The position numbers and the translations under genes were made by a program. 64,000 nt of DNA. It comes from Strigamia acuminata. Lineage: Eukaryota > Arthropoda > Chilopoda > Geophilomorpha > Linotaeniidae. The stretch lies in the NCBI GenBank assembly GCA_949358305.1, contig OX442314.1, forward strand, positions 27,389,118-27,453,117, read 5' to 3'. The notes beneath the pieces are model-generated. The model saw nothing but the letters and a program-made list of their open reading frames with translations, searched no databases and had not been told where the DNA came from. Shown piece by piece: positions 20,201 to 29,224 of this stretch (position 1 is its first letter; every line of letters begins with the position of its first letter).

Positions 20201-22852
20201 CTCGAGGTAGAATGGCATCATCTCGAGGTATGCGCGAAAGCGTTTGACACCCCAAACCGCGGCCAAACATTCGATTTCGGTTACTTTATAGTTCTTTTCA
20301 GCGCTGTTTAATGCGCGAGAGGCAAATGCGATTGGAATTCTCACACCTTCATCGTTAAGTTGCATTAAAGCAGCACCTAATCCAGAATAACTAGCATCGG
20401 TCTGCAATATAAATGGTTTTTTCCAACTGGGAAAACGTCTTTTCAGTGTCGGTATCGCAATCTGGTCTTTCAGATATTCGAACGCTAATTGCTGCGCATC
20501 TGTCCAAATCCAAATTGCGTCCTTTTTAAGCAATGGTCGGAAAACTTCGCTAATTTTGGAAAAATTTGCAATGAATGATTGGTAATAACCTACCATGCCC
20601 TTAAATCGTTGTAATTCGCGCAAACTGGTTGGCGCGGGATAATTTTGAATAGCAACCACTTTCTTTGGATTTGGTGTAATCTGGCCAGATTCCACGATGT
20701 GTCCCAAAACCTCGAGTCTTTTTTGACAAAGCTCAGTCTTGTTGGCATTCATGGTGAATCCAGCGTTGAACAATTCCTCTAAAACGAGGCGCAAATGTTG
20801 CACGTGTTCCTCGAAAGTTCGGCTAAAAATAATCACGTCATCAATATACACAAATACAAATTTGTAAAGATACTTCGCAAGAGTCTTATTCATCGCTCGT
20901 TGGAGTGTAGCGGGTCCGTTAATAGGTCCGAAAGGCATGCGCACATATTCGAATAAACCTCGATGTGTTATAAAAGCTAAATACCGTTCGTCACCTTTGC
21001 GCACGCCGATCTGATGGAAAGCTTCGCGTCCGTCGATTATCGAAAACCAATGCGCACCTCCTAAATATGCGAAGATGTTATCAATGTCCGGAAGTGGGTA
21101 AACATCCGGGATTGTTTGCGCATTAATGGGGCGAAAATCCATAGCAGTTCTCCATTCGCCTGTCTTCTTGGGTACGACGACTGGAGCAACGGCGCAATCA
21201 CTTTGGGATCGCCGAATAATACCTTGCTGCAGCTTTTTGTCGATATATTTATCAATTATCGCCTTTTTCGCAGGGTTTACCGGGCGCACAGGGACATGAA
21301 TTGGACGAAAATCCGGTTTCAGGTTCACCTCGTACTCGGTGTTATTACATAAACCAATTTCTTCACGAAATATTTGCGAAATGGGCTGCAATGTTTTAAT
21401 TAATAGTTTTATCTGTGGCACTGTTAATTTGTTCCACAACTGGTGGTAAATCCAATCCAAATCGGTCGGATCTCCACTGGGTTGGTACTGCAGAAAATTG
21501 ATGTCATTAATGTTCATTTTAGAGTTATTCTCACCATTGTCAGGTTGCACAGTCGAAAAGATGTTGATTTTCGACTCCTTCTTGGCATTGATGTCTTTAG
21601 CACGTTGCGCAACGAGTTGTTTGGCAATTGGACGAATAACATTGATTTTTCGTCGTAAACGTCGTAATCGTCGGAACTGACTCAAAGTTAATTTACGTGA
21701 AATTGTCTTTTTTAAATTGGAGGAAATTTTAGAAGTTTCTTTCCTCTTTGGGGACCAAATATTTGACCATTCGCGTTGCGCACGATGTCGAACTTGTTTA
21801 ACTCGATACTGCGCATCGTCATGTGGATACTCGAATATTTCTTGTTGCAAGGGTCTATGCGCCAGGAGGAGGCAGTTAATTTCACTCACCGGATCCGGTT
21901 TCCTTAGTATTTTCGTCGGAACGATCTCACTAATGGCCGCCGGTGGGTTGGATGGATCCTGCGTTTCTTCTGGCGCAAATGGCAAAACCAGAATTGACTC
22001 TGACTTTTTTGCTTCTTCATAGGTCATGAATTTGCGAATCTCATTTGAGCCCACCATGCTCCACTGCTGTCTCGCATGGTCGATGTCGATTCCGGCCGCT
22101 GTGCAGAAATCACGTCCAAGGAGCATATCCATTTTGGCATCGGGTAAAACCATGCAAATGAATTTTATTATGCCTATTGGGGCGCGCAAAGCGAGCTGCA
22201 TCGACTTGGTGGAATCTACTATGTCACCAGACGCGACTTGCACCCGCTCATGGAGATTCACGAAGTCCAAACCCATTTTGTCGTGTAGTTGTTGAAACAC
22301 GTCCTCACTCATTACACACGTTTGTGCGCCTGAGTCCAGAAGCGCAGTACAAGCTACATTAGCCCAGGAAATCTTTACGCAAGGTGCTTTCTTGCACAAA
22401 CGATCCCCGCGCGTTATCTCAATGATGGGTTCTTGAGTTTCTTTAAGTTCCTCTGGCGTTAACATTACGAAAGATACCTTCATAGGAGAGATCACTTCCT
22501 TTGGAGCCTCAGTCGTTGTTGCACTGGAAGTAGACTTAATTATTGGTAAAGTTTTAGTAATTTTACTCACTATTGTCACTTTCGGGTTTTTCTTCGAAAT
22601 TACAGGTTGCAAATCTGTTAATTTCGGCAATTCGTCCTTTACAGCTTCAGGGACGGCAGTCTGCAGATCTGACGCCTTTGTAGCTGATGTGATGATGGAA
22701 GATGATGAAGAAATAACACTACTTACAGGTTTATACTCTGAAAGAGTAATAACAGTAGGAGATGTTGTTGAATTAACCTGTGAAGGATTGTCCTCTTTCA
22801 AGTTAATTAAAGGTGAAGCGCGTCGTTTTGCGCGAAAGGCCGGTCGACTCAT
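17222..22852 (-). CDS. Pol polyprotein of inner gypsy (protease, RT, RNase H, integrase)
   Basis: 1876 aa, intact. Retropepsin DSGA is near residue 173. Reverse transcriptase follows at about 490-690 with the catalytic YIDD near 671. RNase H (TDASYSGLGAALM) is near 818. Residues about 988-1390 are a Pro/Ser/Arg-rich block absent from ordinary gypsy pols, with an AT-hook-like KKRGRPRK near 1105 and an acidic serine cluster at its end. The integrase zinc domain (H-H-C-C) is at about 1490-1540, and the catalytic D, D and E are near 1567, 1627 and 1661. The start codon overlaps the gag stop as ATGA, which points to termination-reinitiation or a frameshift. Enzyme roles are established for the family; the insert's role is unknown. 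Confidence 0.93.
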   Translation of the reverse strand: MSRPAFRAKRRASPLINLKEDNPSQVNSTTSPTVITLSEYKPVSSVISSSSSIITSATKASDLQTAVPEAVKDELPKLTDLQPVISKKNPKVTIVSKITKTLPIIKSTSSATTTEAPKEVISPMKVSFVMLTPEELKETQEPIIEITRGDRLCKKAPCVKISWANVACTALLDSGAQTCVMSEDVFQQLHDKMGLDFVNLHERVQVASGDIVDSTKSMQLALRAPIGIIKFICMVLPDAKMDMLLGRDFCTAAGIDIDHARQQWSMVGSNEIRKFMTYEEAKKSESILVLPFAPEETQDPSNPPAAISEIVPTKILRKPDPVSEINCLLLAHRPLQQEIFEYPHDDAQYRVKQVRHRAQREWSNIWSPKRKETSKISSNLKKTISRKLTLSQFRRLRRLRRKINVIRPIAKQLVAQRAKDINAKKESKINIFSTVQPDNGENNSKMNINDINFLQYQPSGDPTDLDWIYHQLWNKLTVPQIKLLIKTLQPISQIFREEIGLCNNTEYEVNLKPDFRPIHVPVRPVNPAKKAIIDKYIDKKLQQGIIRRSQSDCAVAPVVVPKKTGEWRTAMDFRPINAQTIPDVYPLPDIDNIFAYLGGAHWFSIIDGREAFHQIGVRKGDERYLAFITHRGLFEYVRMPFGPINGPATLQRAMNKTLAKYLYKFVFVYIDDVIIFSRTFEEHVQHLRLVLEELFNAGFTMNANKTELCQKRLEVLGHIVESGQITPNPKKVVAIQNYPAPTSLRELQRFKGMVGYYQSFIANFSKISEVFRPLLKKDAIWIWTDAQQLAFEYLKDQIAIPTLKRRFPSWKKPFILQTDASYSGLGAALMQLNDEGVRIPIAFASRALNSAEKNYKVTEIECLAAVWGVKRFRAYLEMMPFYLESDHQSLKWLFQQREPTGRLARWVLSLSDYKFTFLHCSGCKNKVADALSRAPVDPPEVDDEDDSPEVDEACYLAYFDDCNEWPALNIIKELPKDINLQFRKLFKSKFKKVPLIAASSPTKKKNKKKSLIPRPTGKGKVTGNAPTSGAQIPSSTGVATTPTRAPPVTIPPVEPTPIVQPTATPNALVPVAQPTSQVKTPNLSPVRVSVPLRTRRQRSLIPILIKKRGRPRKINIVPILSPRAKRAIATRTRARLKDPSLIPKTPPWLPPRYAGTIKQWTFPKLLKSQQVGRLKAVRRKSAIPSHVVKPKPKTVLISPPLPIITPPATPISIPIPSSIPPSAIIPTKIPVPINPSSFRKKTASAPSQLPTPGTLVDKIRRNFRRITGVPAPIIQSDSHRRPIPRPSPEIPNLPTPSPTPSIPITDFPVISPRQPSEPVMYDDAAGPSGQQRPEGYTSDPDSDSTSSEDSFGPIRDMSPPTRNYYAPPTSAQRTPSRLRPRRERTVIEDSRTEAEKQAELEHDPPIEHPPFELLPTAAEIIAAQRQDPWSRELIFYLTAQMLPLDPDEAAKIVADAQDFGMYKEMLCRFPPVHINEIRKRRQIYLPFELRERYFRAMHYPPVVGHMGQERTLHRIKSRVFWPKMREDIRTWIQVCEACQRAKPLNRLPYGKMIMSRSRHLFSAIYIDYYDKKPRSTEGHCYAFVMVDSASRWLDVRLTENSNIVTTVKQIQKFCKRWGFPKIIISDNAPAFRSPEFRSQIQQLGAINRYTAAYHPQGNIAERLNQSLKNCILAYIDDDHTRWDVNIGYFVLAINSAYQISLKYSPFKMVTGQEARFPGDLDSDTDDGEPLPPVEAENLHEHMRRMRESAINNLRESQIRHKKWFDLKRRPHDFRPGDWVTLRNRQPSSADKQFAAGLRQRTEGVYIIHRLVGPNTVILMDENGQKTQPYNVVELRHWFFAEANFLTLKDVEIIDKHVEIFAVNTLDIFSAYFLSFK

Positions 22853-24819
22853 TTGCGGCCTGGTTCCACCGGCTTCCCGAACTTCAGGCCTTCGGAGTTT
22901 TCCGGTCTCCTAAATGGCTGGTAACAAATGGGGCACAACGGATGCCAAGTTGCTGTATCTACCAAATACCACCAATCCTTCGGTGTTTTCCTCCAGGCTG
23001 TACCTTTCTCAGGACATTTGACAGTTAATGGTGGTTTTGGCGCTGGTGGAAACGTGACAATTGATGTAGAGCACACATGGTCCTTTGGGACGTCTGCTGG
23101 AGGTGTCAGAGTAGCTAAATTTATTTTAATTGTTGCTTTCTGAGCCGCCTCGGCGACTGTGCTCTTCTTAATTTCAAGTTCAGCATCCGTGTCGCTGCTA
23201 CTGCTGCTCGAGTCAGGTTCCTGCGCAGGTGGAGATTGTTCTGGTCTCGCCTGCACTGCAGCTAACTCGATTAAGAATTGTTTTCGATACCTCGCAAAAC
23301 GTTTGACGTCCTGGGACACGAGAGATTTGACATCATCGTCTCCTTTGGACTTCTCCGCAGCCCTGAGCACTGTGGGGCGTTGCGCATCACGCAGAGAGGG
23401 CATTCGTTGATCAGCCATACCCAGATCTTTGTATTCGTCTGCTCGAATGGTGTCCAGCTGTAGACGATTGTCGATGTCATTACCTCTTTGGATCGCCTCG
23501 TCCAGCGAGTTTACGTTCCATGCGCGCAAGAGATGAACAACCTCGGTTTGCATCATGTTCTGAGCTTTCTCCCACTGGAGCTCTGGGTCGGTATATCCTG
23601 CAACTTGAAGATAATACACAATCTCACTTAAAAAGGACATCGTAGATTCTCCATTTCGCTGCTTTCGCTTGGATAGCTTCACATTGGCCGCTGCCGAATT
23701 CATGGCGAAAGCTCGTCGAAATAAAATCTCAAAGTCCTCCCATGTTTTTGGTTTTGGTTTTAGTGATAACCACCATCGCTGCGCCCTTCCACGCGTCGCT
23801 TGAATGACAAATACTTTTAAATATTCATCCACCGGGGCCTGCATAGAATACATGTGCGCGTACAAATGCGCAAGAAAAAGATTAATGTAATCAAGATCGG
23901 CTTTATCTGGATCAAACAAAGGTGGTTTTCCAGGCTTGAAACAATTTTTATCTTTACTTGTATGTTGCGCTCTTACTGACGGCAGTGACAACTTTGCCTT
24001 GGTGTCGGATCTGTCCCGAGGATATCCCATCTTGGAGTATAGCATCGAGCTCATTAAATCTCGATTTGCTCGTGTTGTTGAATCCAATTGAGCAGGTTCC
24101 TGTGATGGAGCCTGGGTGTAGATCGTTGCCACTGCCGGCATTGGTGGCGTAGTTGTTGTGTAAACAATTTGCGCAGTTGATGCGGGCTTTCTTGTCTGCT
24201 GGCCTCGATGCTCAACTTCCCGAACTTGGTGCAGACGTGCTGTGGGAAGTCCTAAATCATATGGTGCCGAGGTGCCTTTAACTCTTATGGAGCCATGCGA
24301 GGATCCACCGTCTAGAGACCGTGCGGTCCCTGTTCGTAGAGAGCGAGGGCCTTGTTGGAATATTTCGCGAATTTCATTTACTAGACCTCGTGTTTGAGCG
24401 TAGTATTGGTTGCGCAAGTCGGACATCAGCAAGCCCTCCGCGTTTAATGTTACGGGGTCTACTAATGCGCTAGGCTCAGCTGGGCGGAAAAAAGATGGCG
24501 TCGCCAAAAAGTCAGCGGGTGTCGACGTGGCAAAATTTACTAGAGGTTGCGCTCGTGAATTTGCGACAGCCATTGTCGTGATATGATTTGATGGGGCTGG
24601 CTGTTGTTGCGCAATACTCACAAGCGTTTCCTGTTGTTCGATACGATTTCTTCGTAATTGGTCGTGTTGCTGCCACTCTCGAAATTCTCTTTCTTCTTCT
24701 CGGCGAACACCACTCCTCCGTTCGGACTGTTGCCATTCCTGCTCCATTTCTAGCTCACTGAAATCAAATGGATCGCGCGTGACAGGACGAATTCCGTCAC
24801 CTCCCAACTGTCTCGACAT
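22849..24819 (-). CDS. Gag of inner gypsy
   Basis: 656 aa, intact, starting about 80 nt after the primer site. The central part (residues about 285-460) resembles a retrotransposon capsid (helical, with RAQRWWLSL and a following W-E-D-F). The N-terminal 200 residues are Gln/Arg/Ser-rich. There is no CCHC knuckle; the C-terminus has only a single CPICYQPF pair. It would form the particle and bind RNA. Its stop overlaps the pol start by four bases. Confidence 0.88.
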   Translation of the reverse strand: MSRQLGGDGIRPVTRDPFDFSELEMEQEWQQSERRSGVRREEEREFREWQQHDQLRRNRIEQQETLVSIAQQQPAPSNHITTMAVANSRAQPLVNFATSTPADFLATPSFFRPAEPSALVDPVTLNAEGLLMSDLRNQYYAQTRGLVNEIREIFQQGPRSLRTGTARSLDGGSSHGSIRVKGTSAPYDLGLPTARLHQVREVEHRGQQTRKPASTAQIVYTTTTPPMPAVATIYTQAPSQEPAQLDSTTRANRDLMSSMLYSKMGYPRDRSDTKAKLSLPSVRAQHTSKDKNCFKPGKPPLFDPDKADLDYINLFLAHLYAHMYSMQAPVDEYLKVFVIQATRGRAQRWWLSLKPKPKTWEDFEILFRRAFAMNSAAANVKLSKRKQRNGESTMSFLSEIVYYLQVAGYTDPELQWEKAQNMMQTEVVHLLRAWNVNSLDEAIQRGNDIDNRLQLDTIRADEYKDLGMADQRMPSLRDAQRPTVLRAAEKSKGDDDVKSLVSQDVKRFARYRKQFLIELAAVQARPEQSPPAQEPDSSSSSSDTDAELEIKKSTVAEAAQKATIKINLATLTPPADVPKDHVCSTSIVTFPPAPKPPLTVKCPEKGTAWRKTPKDWWYLVDTATWHPLCPICYQPFRRPENSEGLKFGKPVEPGRK

Positions 24820-24901
24820 GATGAAGAAAATGTGAAATGATTAAATAAATAACTCAAAAAACTAACCTTTTCGCGCGTTTAAGCCTTATAGGTGAGAGCG
24901 A

Positions 24902-24919
24902 ATCCTGTCAGGCTCGCCA
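24902..24919 (-). promoter_or_regulatory. Primer binding site, inner gypsy
   Basis: Read on the minus strand, TGGCGAGCCTGACAGGAT lies a few bases downstream of the 5' LTR end. It begins with the TGG that pairs with a tRNA CCA end. Confidence 0.7.
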
Positions 24920-24923
24920 TGTT

Positions 24924-25595
24924 TGTTACGAATCAACTTAGATGTTTAATTGATTTGATCTGAATTTACGCGCAAGGTGATGTTAGCGCAAATCAGTGGG
25001 CAAAGTTCGTAGATTTACTCTGTTTGTGCCATCGTCATATGCGGATATCGGACGGTGAATAAACCTAACTCGCTGTAACACACATTATTTATATTCGACG
25101 GGCTCAATCTCACGTTGTGGGTCTTTACGTTTAAAAAGAATGAGTATGCGCAGTGATATTCGTATGCGGGTGGGCGTAGGATGTCACAGGCATGCGAAGG
25201 GATAAAAGGTGGGCGAAAAGAGGCGCTATTAAGTGTTAAATTAGAAGGTGCGCGTGTTAAAGCGCAAAATAAAGATCGACAAACTCAATTCAATCTAAGA
25301 GGTGTTAACTCGTTGAGAGAAGTATGAGCAGTGTGGATTATGGATAAAAGTAGCGACCAGGTAAACATGAGTCATGTGACCAGGTCGATTGGAGTGGGTG
25401 AGGGGGTGGAAGGTATGAAATAAGGTTAATTGTTGGAAATAATAAGATGTGCGCAATGAAGCTGCGCATATATTTGGAGATGAATCATCGATGTTAGATG
25501 AAAAGAAAGATTGGGAAAAAATAAGAAAACTTAAGATTGGGTCAGTCTAAGTTAGAAATGAATAAAAAAGAAGGGTGGGTAACCTGCCCGTGACA
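24924..25595 (-). repeat. 5' LTR of inner gypsy
   Basis: 672 bp, TG...CA; it should carry the promoter for the inner element. Differs from the 3' LTR at one seen position, where a CpG has become TpG. Confidence 0.93.
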
Positions 25596-25599
25596 GACT

Positions 25600-26943
25600 T
25601 TACAGGAAGTGGAACTGGCGTCGAGGGCAGATGAAACAATTTGTGAAATTGATAAATATTTGCAGAACGGAACAAGATTTGGAGTGCATCTTCAGAAATT
25701 CCAGCTCATTAGGAACGAGTTAGCGATGGCAAACGGGATTTTACTTCGCGGAGCACGAATTGTGATGCCGGAATCGTTGCGGAAGAGGGTGATCGAATTG
25801 GGACACCAAGGTCACCAGGGGGTTGTTAGAACCAAGCCTGCGAGAAAAGGTCTGGTGGCCTGGGTTAGACCACGATGTCGAGCGCGCTGTGCAGCGGTGT
25901 CATGCTTGCCAGCATAGCTGTGCGACAAAGATGCCCCCGAACCGATCAGGAACACAGAATTGCCAAAAGGATCGTGGCGGGATTTAGCGATTGATATCTG
26001 TGGTCCGTTTAACGATGGCAATTCGATCGTCGTTCTCGTCGACTACTACTCACGTTGGCCCGAAGCACGAATTTTAAGATCAACAAAGTCGGAAGTAATA
26101 ATCGCTTGGTTACGTCGTCAATTTGAGCGCTGGGGAATTCCGGAGTCGCTGACTTTGGACAACGGACCGCAGTTCGTGGTCGAAGTATTTAAGAACTTTT
26201 TGGACGAACATAATGTCCACCATTGCAAGGTGACCCCGTACTGGCCCCAGGCCAATGGACAGGTTGAGCGTTTAAATAGATCATTCGTCAAGGCTTTCCG
26301 GTCGGCGGAAGTTGAGAAGAGAGACTGGAAAAAAGCGCTCGGAACGTTCTTGCAGTCGTACCGGAGCACTCCACACCGAACGACGGGAGTGTCGCCCTTT
26401 GAATTAATAATGAAAAGAAAGATGAGGACGAAGATTCCACAGATAATGACTGAAGAAAGAGGAAAATTACATCAAATGGTAAAGAAGAGAGATGCCGAAG
26501 AAAAGAACAAATCTAAGCGGTATGCGGATCAGCGTCGCGGGAGTAAAGAAAGCGATATTCGACAAGGCGATAGAGTTTTAGTGGCGAAGTCGAGAACGCA
26601 CAAACTCGATCTGGCATACGAGCATGATTTAATGACTGTATATCGAAAGAATGGGAACTGTTTATTGCTGAAAGCAAGTGACGGCAGGATCGTGAAAAGA
26701 AATGTAACAAAAGTCAGGCGATATTTCCCAATCGATGATGACAACATTCCATTAGAGGCGGTACCAGTGCACCCGAGGCCGAATGCCCATTTGCAGCCTG
26801 GGCCACCACCAAGAGGCGTACCACGAGGTGCGAGACCCAGAGTCTTGCCAGCTGTTGCCCCGAGGAAGTCCGAACGAAAGAGGAAAGCTCCGGAATACTT
26901 GGGCGTGTACGATACGTCGGTACGACGTAGGAGAGTAGTTTGA
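25600..26943 (+). pseudogene. Outer gypsy integrase, resumed after the inner insertion
   Basis: Pol resumes here across the GACT target copy. The integrase zinc domain (histidines near 25804-25816, CHAC near 25895) is crossed by a frameshift near 25840. The core then reads openly at 25960-26943 with DICGPF, LDNGPQF and GQVERLNRS supplying D, D and E. The basic tail ends in RKSERKRKAP. In a live element it would insert the cDNA; this copy is broken by the frameshift and the 15-kb insertion. Confidence 0.88.
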
Positions 26944-27116
26944 TGTTGTCATGAAAGAGTACTAATATTTAACAAAAATATTGTTTGTGTAAAGTGTAAA
27001 AAGTTCAGGCCTGGACGGAAAAATGTTATTGTGATTTGATTCAAATTGTTAATGATTTTATTTAACTTATTTATTTTAAAATAGTTTCCATGTTATTGTT
27101 TGAAAAAAAAGAGTGA

Positions 27117-27282
27117 TGTCGTGATTTGATATGTATCCGCGCCACTAGATGGCGCTACGTATGGTGACACCTGGCGTTGGTGTTTACCTGCGTTGATTAC
27201 CTGGAATAAAAGCTCAGTTGAATTTAGTACATCATACCAACCTTTGTGTCCTTATTTTGTCTGCTAAATACAGGATACGACA
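27117..27282 (+). repeat. 3' LTR of outer gypsy
   Basis: 166 bp, preceded by the purine tract GAAAAAAAAGAGTGA at 27102-27116 and followed by CACTC. Confidence 0.92.
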
Positions 27283-27760
27283 CACTCAACGATTCGTCCT
27301 TTTTTCATCATCTTCGCACCTAAAAGAAGTGTATATTTCATCCCTGGTTCGTATCCTCATTTTTGTACCTTAGTTTTGGGGTTCCCTAATCTACACGAAA
27401 CCACTTCCCTGAACTCAACCTCCGGTTGTACATCTGTTCAAACAAAACAAAATGGCCAAAAAACCGGTTGTTTGCTTTTTCCTTTCTTATTCAAGGGGGG
27501 CTCTGCCCCCCCCCCCTGAACCACTCCTCCCACGCCCTTCCCCAACCCCCTGCCTGCTAACACTGTAGAACCAGCAAACACAACAAAAATAACAACGGGC
27601 TGTATGATTTCCTACTTATGCTACAGTCATTAATCTCCTGATTTCCGCTTCCGTTTTCATTTGCCCCCAAAACCGTCAATGCCATTCGATTCCCCATCCT
27701 TGACTACCCCTAAAACCAAATTTTGGAGATGATCTGAGAGGTGGCCCATAAAGTAAAATT

Positions 27761-28163
27761 ATACCGCGGCGGCTGTGGCAACAAGATGCTCGGACCGGTG
27801 GCAGGGTATGGCGGCTATGTCGCGAGTGGCGGATGCGACGATGACTCGCCAGATGCGACGGCGACTCGGTGAATGCGACGGCGACTCGCTGAATGTGACG
27901 CGACTCGCTGGATGCGACGGCGACGGCGACTCGCAGCGGGGTCTTGGCGCCTTTGGCACACGAATGTGTGGCGGTGGACAAGGCACTCAGATGCAGGTGC
28001 AGCGAACGGGCCAACGCAGGTACGAGGCGGCGAGCAGGCCAACGCGGATGCGAGGTAGGCGAGCGGGACAGCGCGTATGCGGCCGGCAATGAGCTGCCCA
28101 CTTTCCCTCATCGAAATGAGGGAGTTTATTTATTAGATTAAGAATGGTTGGTTGCCTAAGAGA
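27761..28163. repeat. GC-rich degenerate minisatellite and flank
   Basis: GC-rich island in AT-rich DNA. From about 27825 to 27935 a unit of about 20 bp (core ATGCGACGGCGACTCGCTGA) is repeated imperfectly. Several overlapping ORFs on both strands come from the repeat and are not credible genes. The last 60 bp return to the sequence shared with the channel 5' flank. Confidence 0.6.
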
Positions 28164-28742
28164 ATTTGATTAATTATGTGAAATCGCAAATGTTTCCTCA
28201 TTGGGGCGTGGAATACATCACAGATTGGCACTGGCTTAAAGTATTTTTAACGAGAATGTGTAATTTTGAATTAATATTTACAGTTGTTTATTGTTTTTAG
28301 GTGACGCGTTACGGAGAGTTTGTTGTACCGTTGGATAATCATACAAAGAAACCGTTCGAAAACTTAATTCTCGGTCGAGTAATGGGTTCGACGATAAATA
28401 TGCCAAAGGATTTGATTTTTGTCAGCGTTCCTAGTTGTTTTCATTCGCACAAACCCCTGATCAAGGGTGAGAAAGTGATTAATGTATTAATTGTAGGATA
28501 TATACGTTAGAATATTTAATTTTTCATTACTTAGATTTATTAAAGGATTTTGTTCCCGCGAAGGCGAATTATTTGGAGATATTCAGTCGTTCGCTTTGTT
28601 CAGGCTGGACCAGCTTCGGCGGTGAGGTAAACAAACAATGTGCTCTGTGCAGTTTTTTAAATTAATTGAATTCTAGTCTAACAAAACAATTCATTTCTAG
28701 GTACTAAAATTTCAACAAATTGATCTATGCGTCAAGAAATGA
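28164..28742 (+). pseudogene. METTL4: METTL4-like 3' exons, copy A (5'-truncated)
   Basis: Four exon pieces: 28164-28240, 28301-28466, 28535-28626, 28701-28742, with consistent phases. They encode NLINYVKSQMFPHWGVEYIT, then GEFVVPLDNHTKKPFENLIL, SVPSCFHSHKPLI, NYLEIFSRSLCSGWTSFGDE and a short tail. The order and spacing match the C-terminal part of METTL4, an MT-A70-family N6-adenine methyltransferase (family knowledge). The exon carrying the DPPW catalytic motif is absent, and the first exon begins without an acceptor, so this is a duplicated fragment. It converges on G2. Confidence 0.75.
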
Positions 28743-29224
28743 TAATTCATCGAATGGAATAATGACCGCAAACAGTGAGCACTTACGAATTAATTTATTT
28801 CAAAATACAAATTTGCTGACTACAATATTCAAAATAATACAGGGGGGCCATGTTAGCTGCAAAACGTGTTAAAAGTGGAAAAACATTACACGGATTCATT
28901 AGTATGTGCGAATAACTTTGCAGCAAGTGATAAAACATGACCCAATTGGTAGTTTGTGCATTACATAAATCATTACACGTTCACTCGGCATGCTAATATG
29001 GCCAAAGTGAATAATAATGTCCAAAAAGCAATAACAAAGACAAGTGTACTTTCTGTGGTACGTCCATAAGCTTAGGACAGGCGTCTGGAAAGTGTCAGAT
29101 CCAGCAGTGATGCGTTTACACCGTGTGAGGCTCCAAGGTGCAGTGTAACTTCGGGGTCCCACAGGCGAATTTACGGTATGACGGCCTTCTTAGCAGTCTT
29201 TTTCGGTGCCCTTCACACAGATGG
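28743..29224. other. Spacer between METTL4 fragment A and G2
   Basis: No gene. Conserved in all modules. It should include both poly(A) regions of the convergent pair. Confidence 0.6.

Larger units (their letters stand above)
10295..25595 (-). mobile_element. Giant intact Ty3/gypsy retrotransposon (15.3 kb), inner
   Basis: 672-bp LTRs start TGTTACGAATC and end GCCCGTGACA on the plus strand, with GACT duplicated outside (10291-10294, 25596-25599). Transcription runs right to left. Only one LTR difference was found (C/T at about 10821 against 25450), so insertion is recent. Order: 5' LTR, primer site, gag, pol, ORF3, a 2.7-kb AT-rich untranslated region, purine tract, 3' LTR. The element is roughly double the usual 5-8 kb length of the family. 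Confidence 0.93.
7274..27282 (+). mobile_element. Outer Ty3/gypsy retrotransposon (Mag-like), decayed
   Basis: Bounded by 166-bp LTRs (TGTCGTG...ATACGACA) with a 5-bp duplication CACTC (7269-7273, 27283-27287). The primer site starts TGGCGACGAGG at 7441, and a purine tract lies at 27102-27116. Two CCHC knuckles and the gag style fit the Mag/SURL group. The coding region is broken by stops and frameshifts and is split by the inner element at 10291-25599. The two LTRs differ at three sites, so it is older than its passenger. Confidence 0.9.
6964..27760. mobile_element. Older DNA element with inverted ends, split by the gypsy nest
   Basis: About 120 bp at 6964-7085 (beginning AATTTTACTTTATGGGCCAC) is repeated inverted at 27640-27760. 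Removing the gypsy insertion (7274-27282 and one CACTC) leaves an element of about 783 bp. No transposase was recognised and no clear target duplication was seen, so the superfamily is unassigned. Confidence 0.55.

Noticed and set aside
27676-28111. Several Arg/Ser-rich ORFs on both strands
   Set aside because: They arise from the GC-rich minisatellite, which lacks stop codons in many frames.
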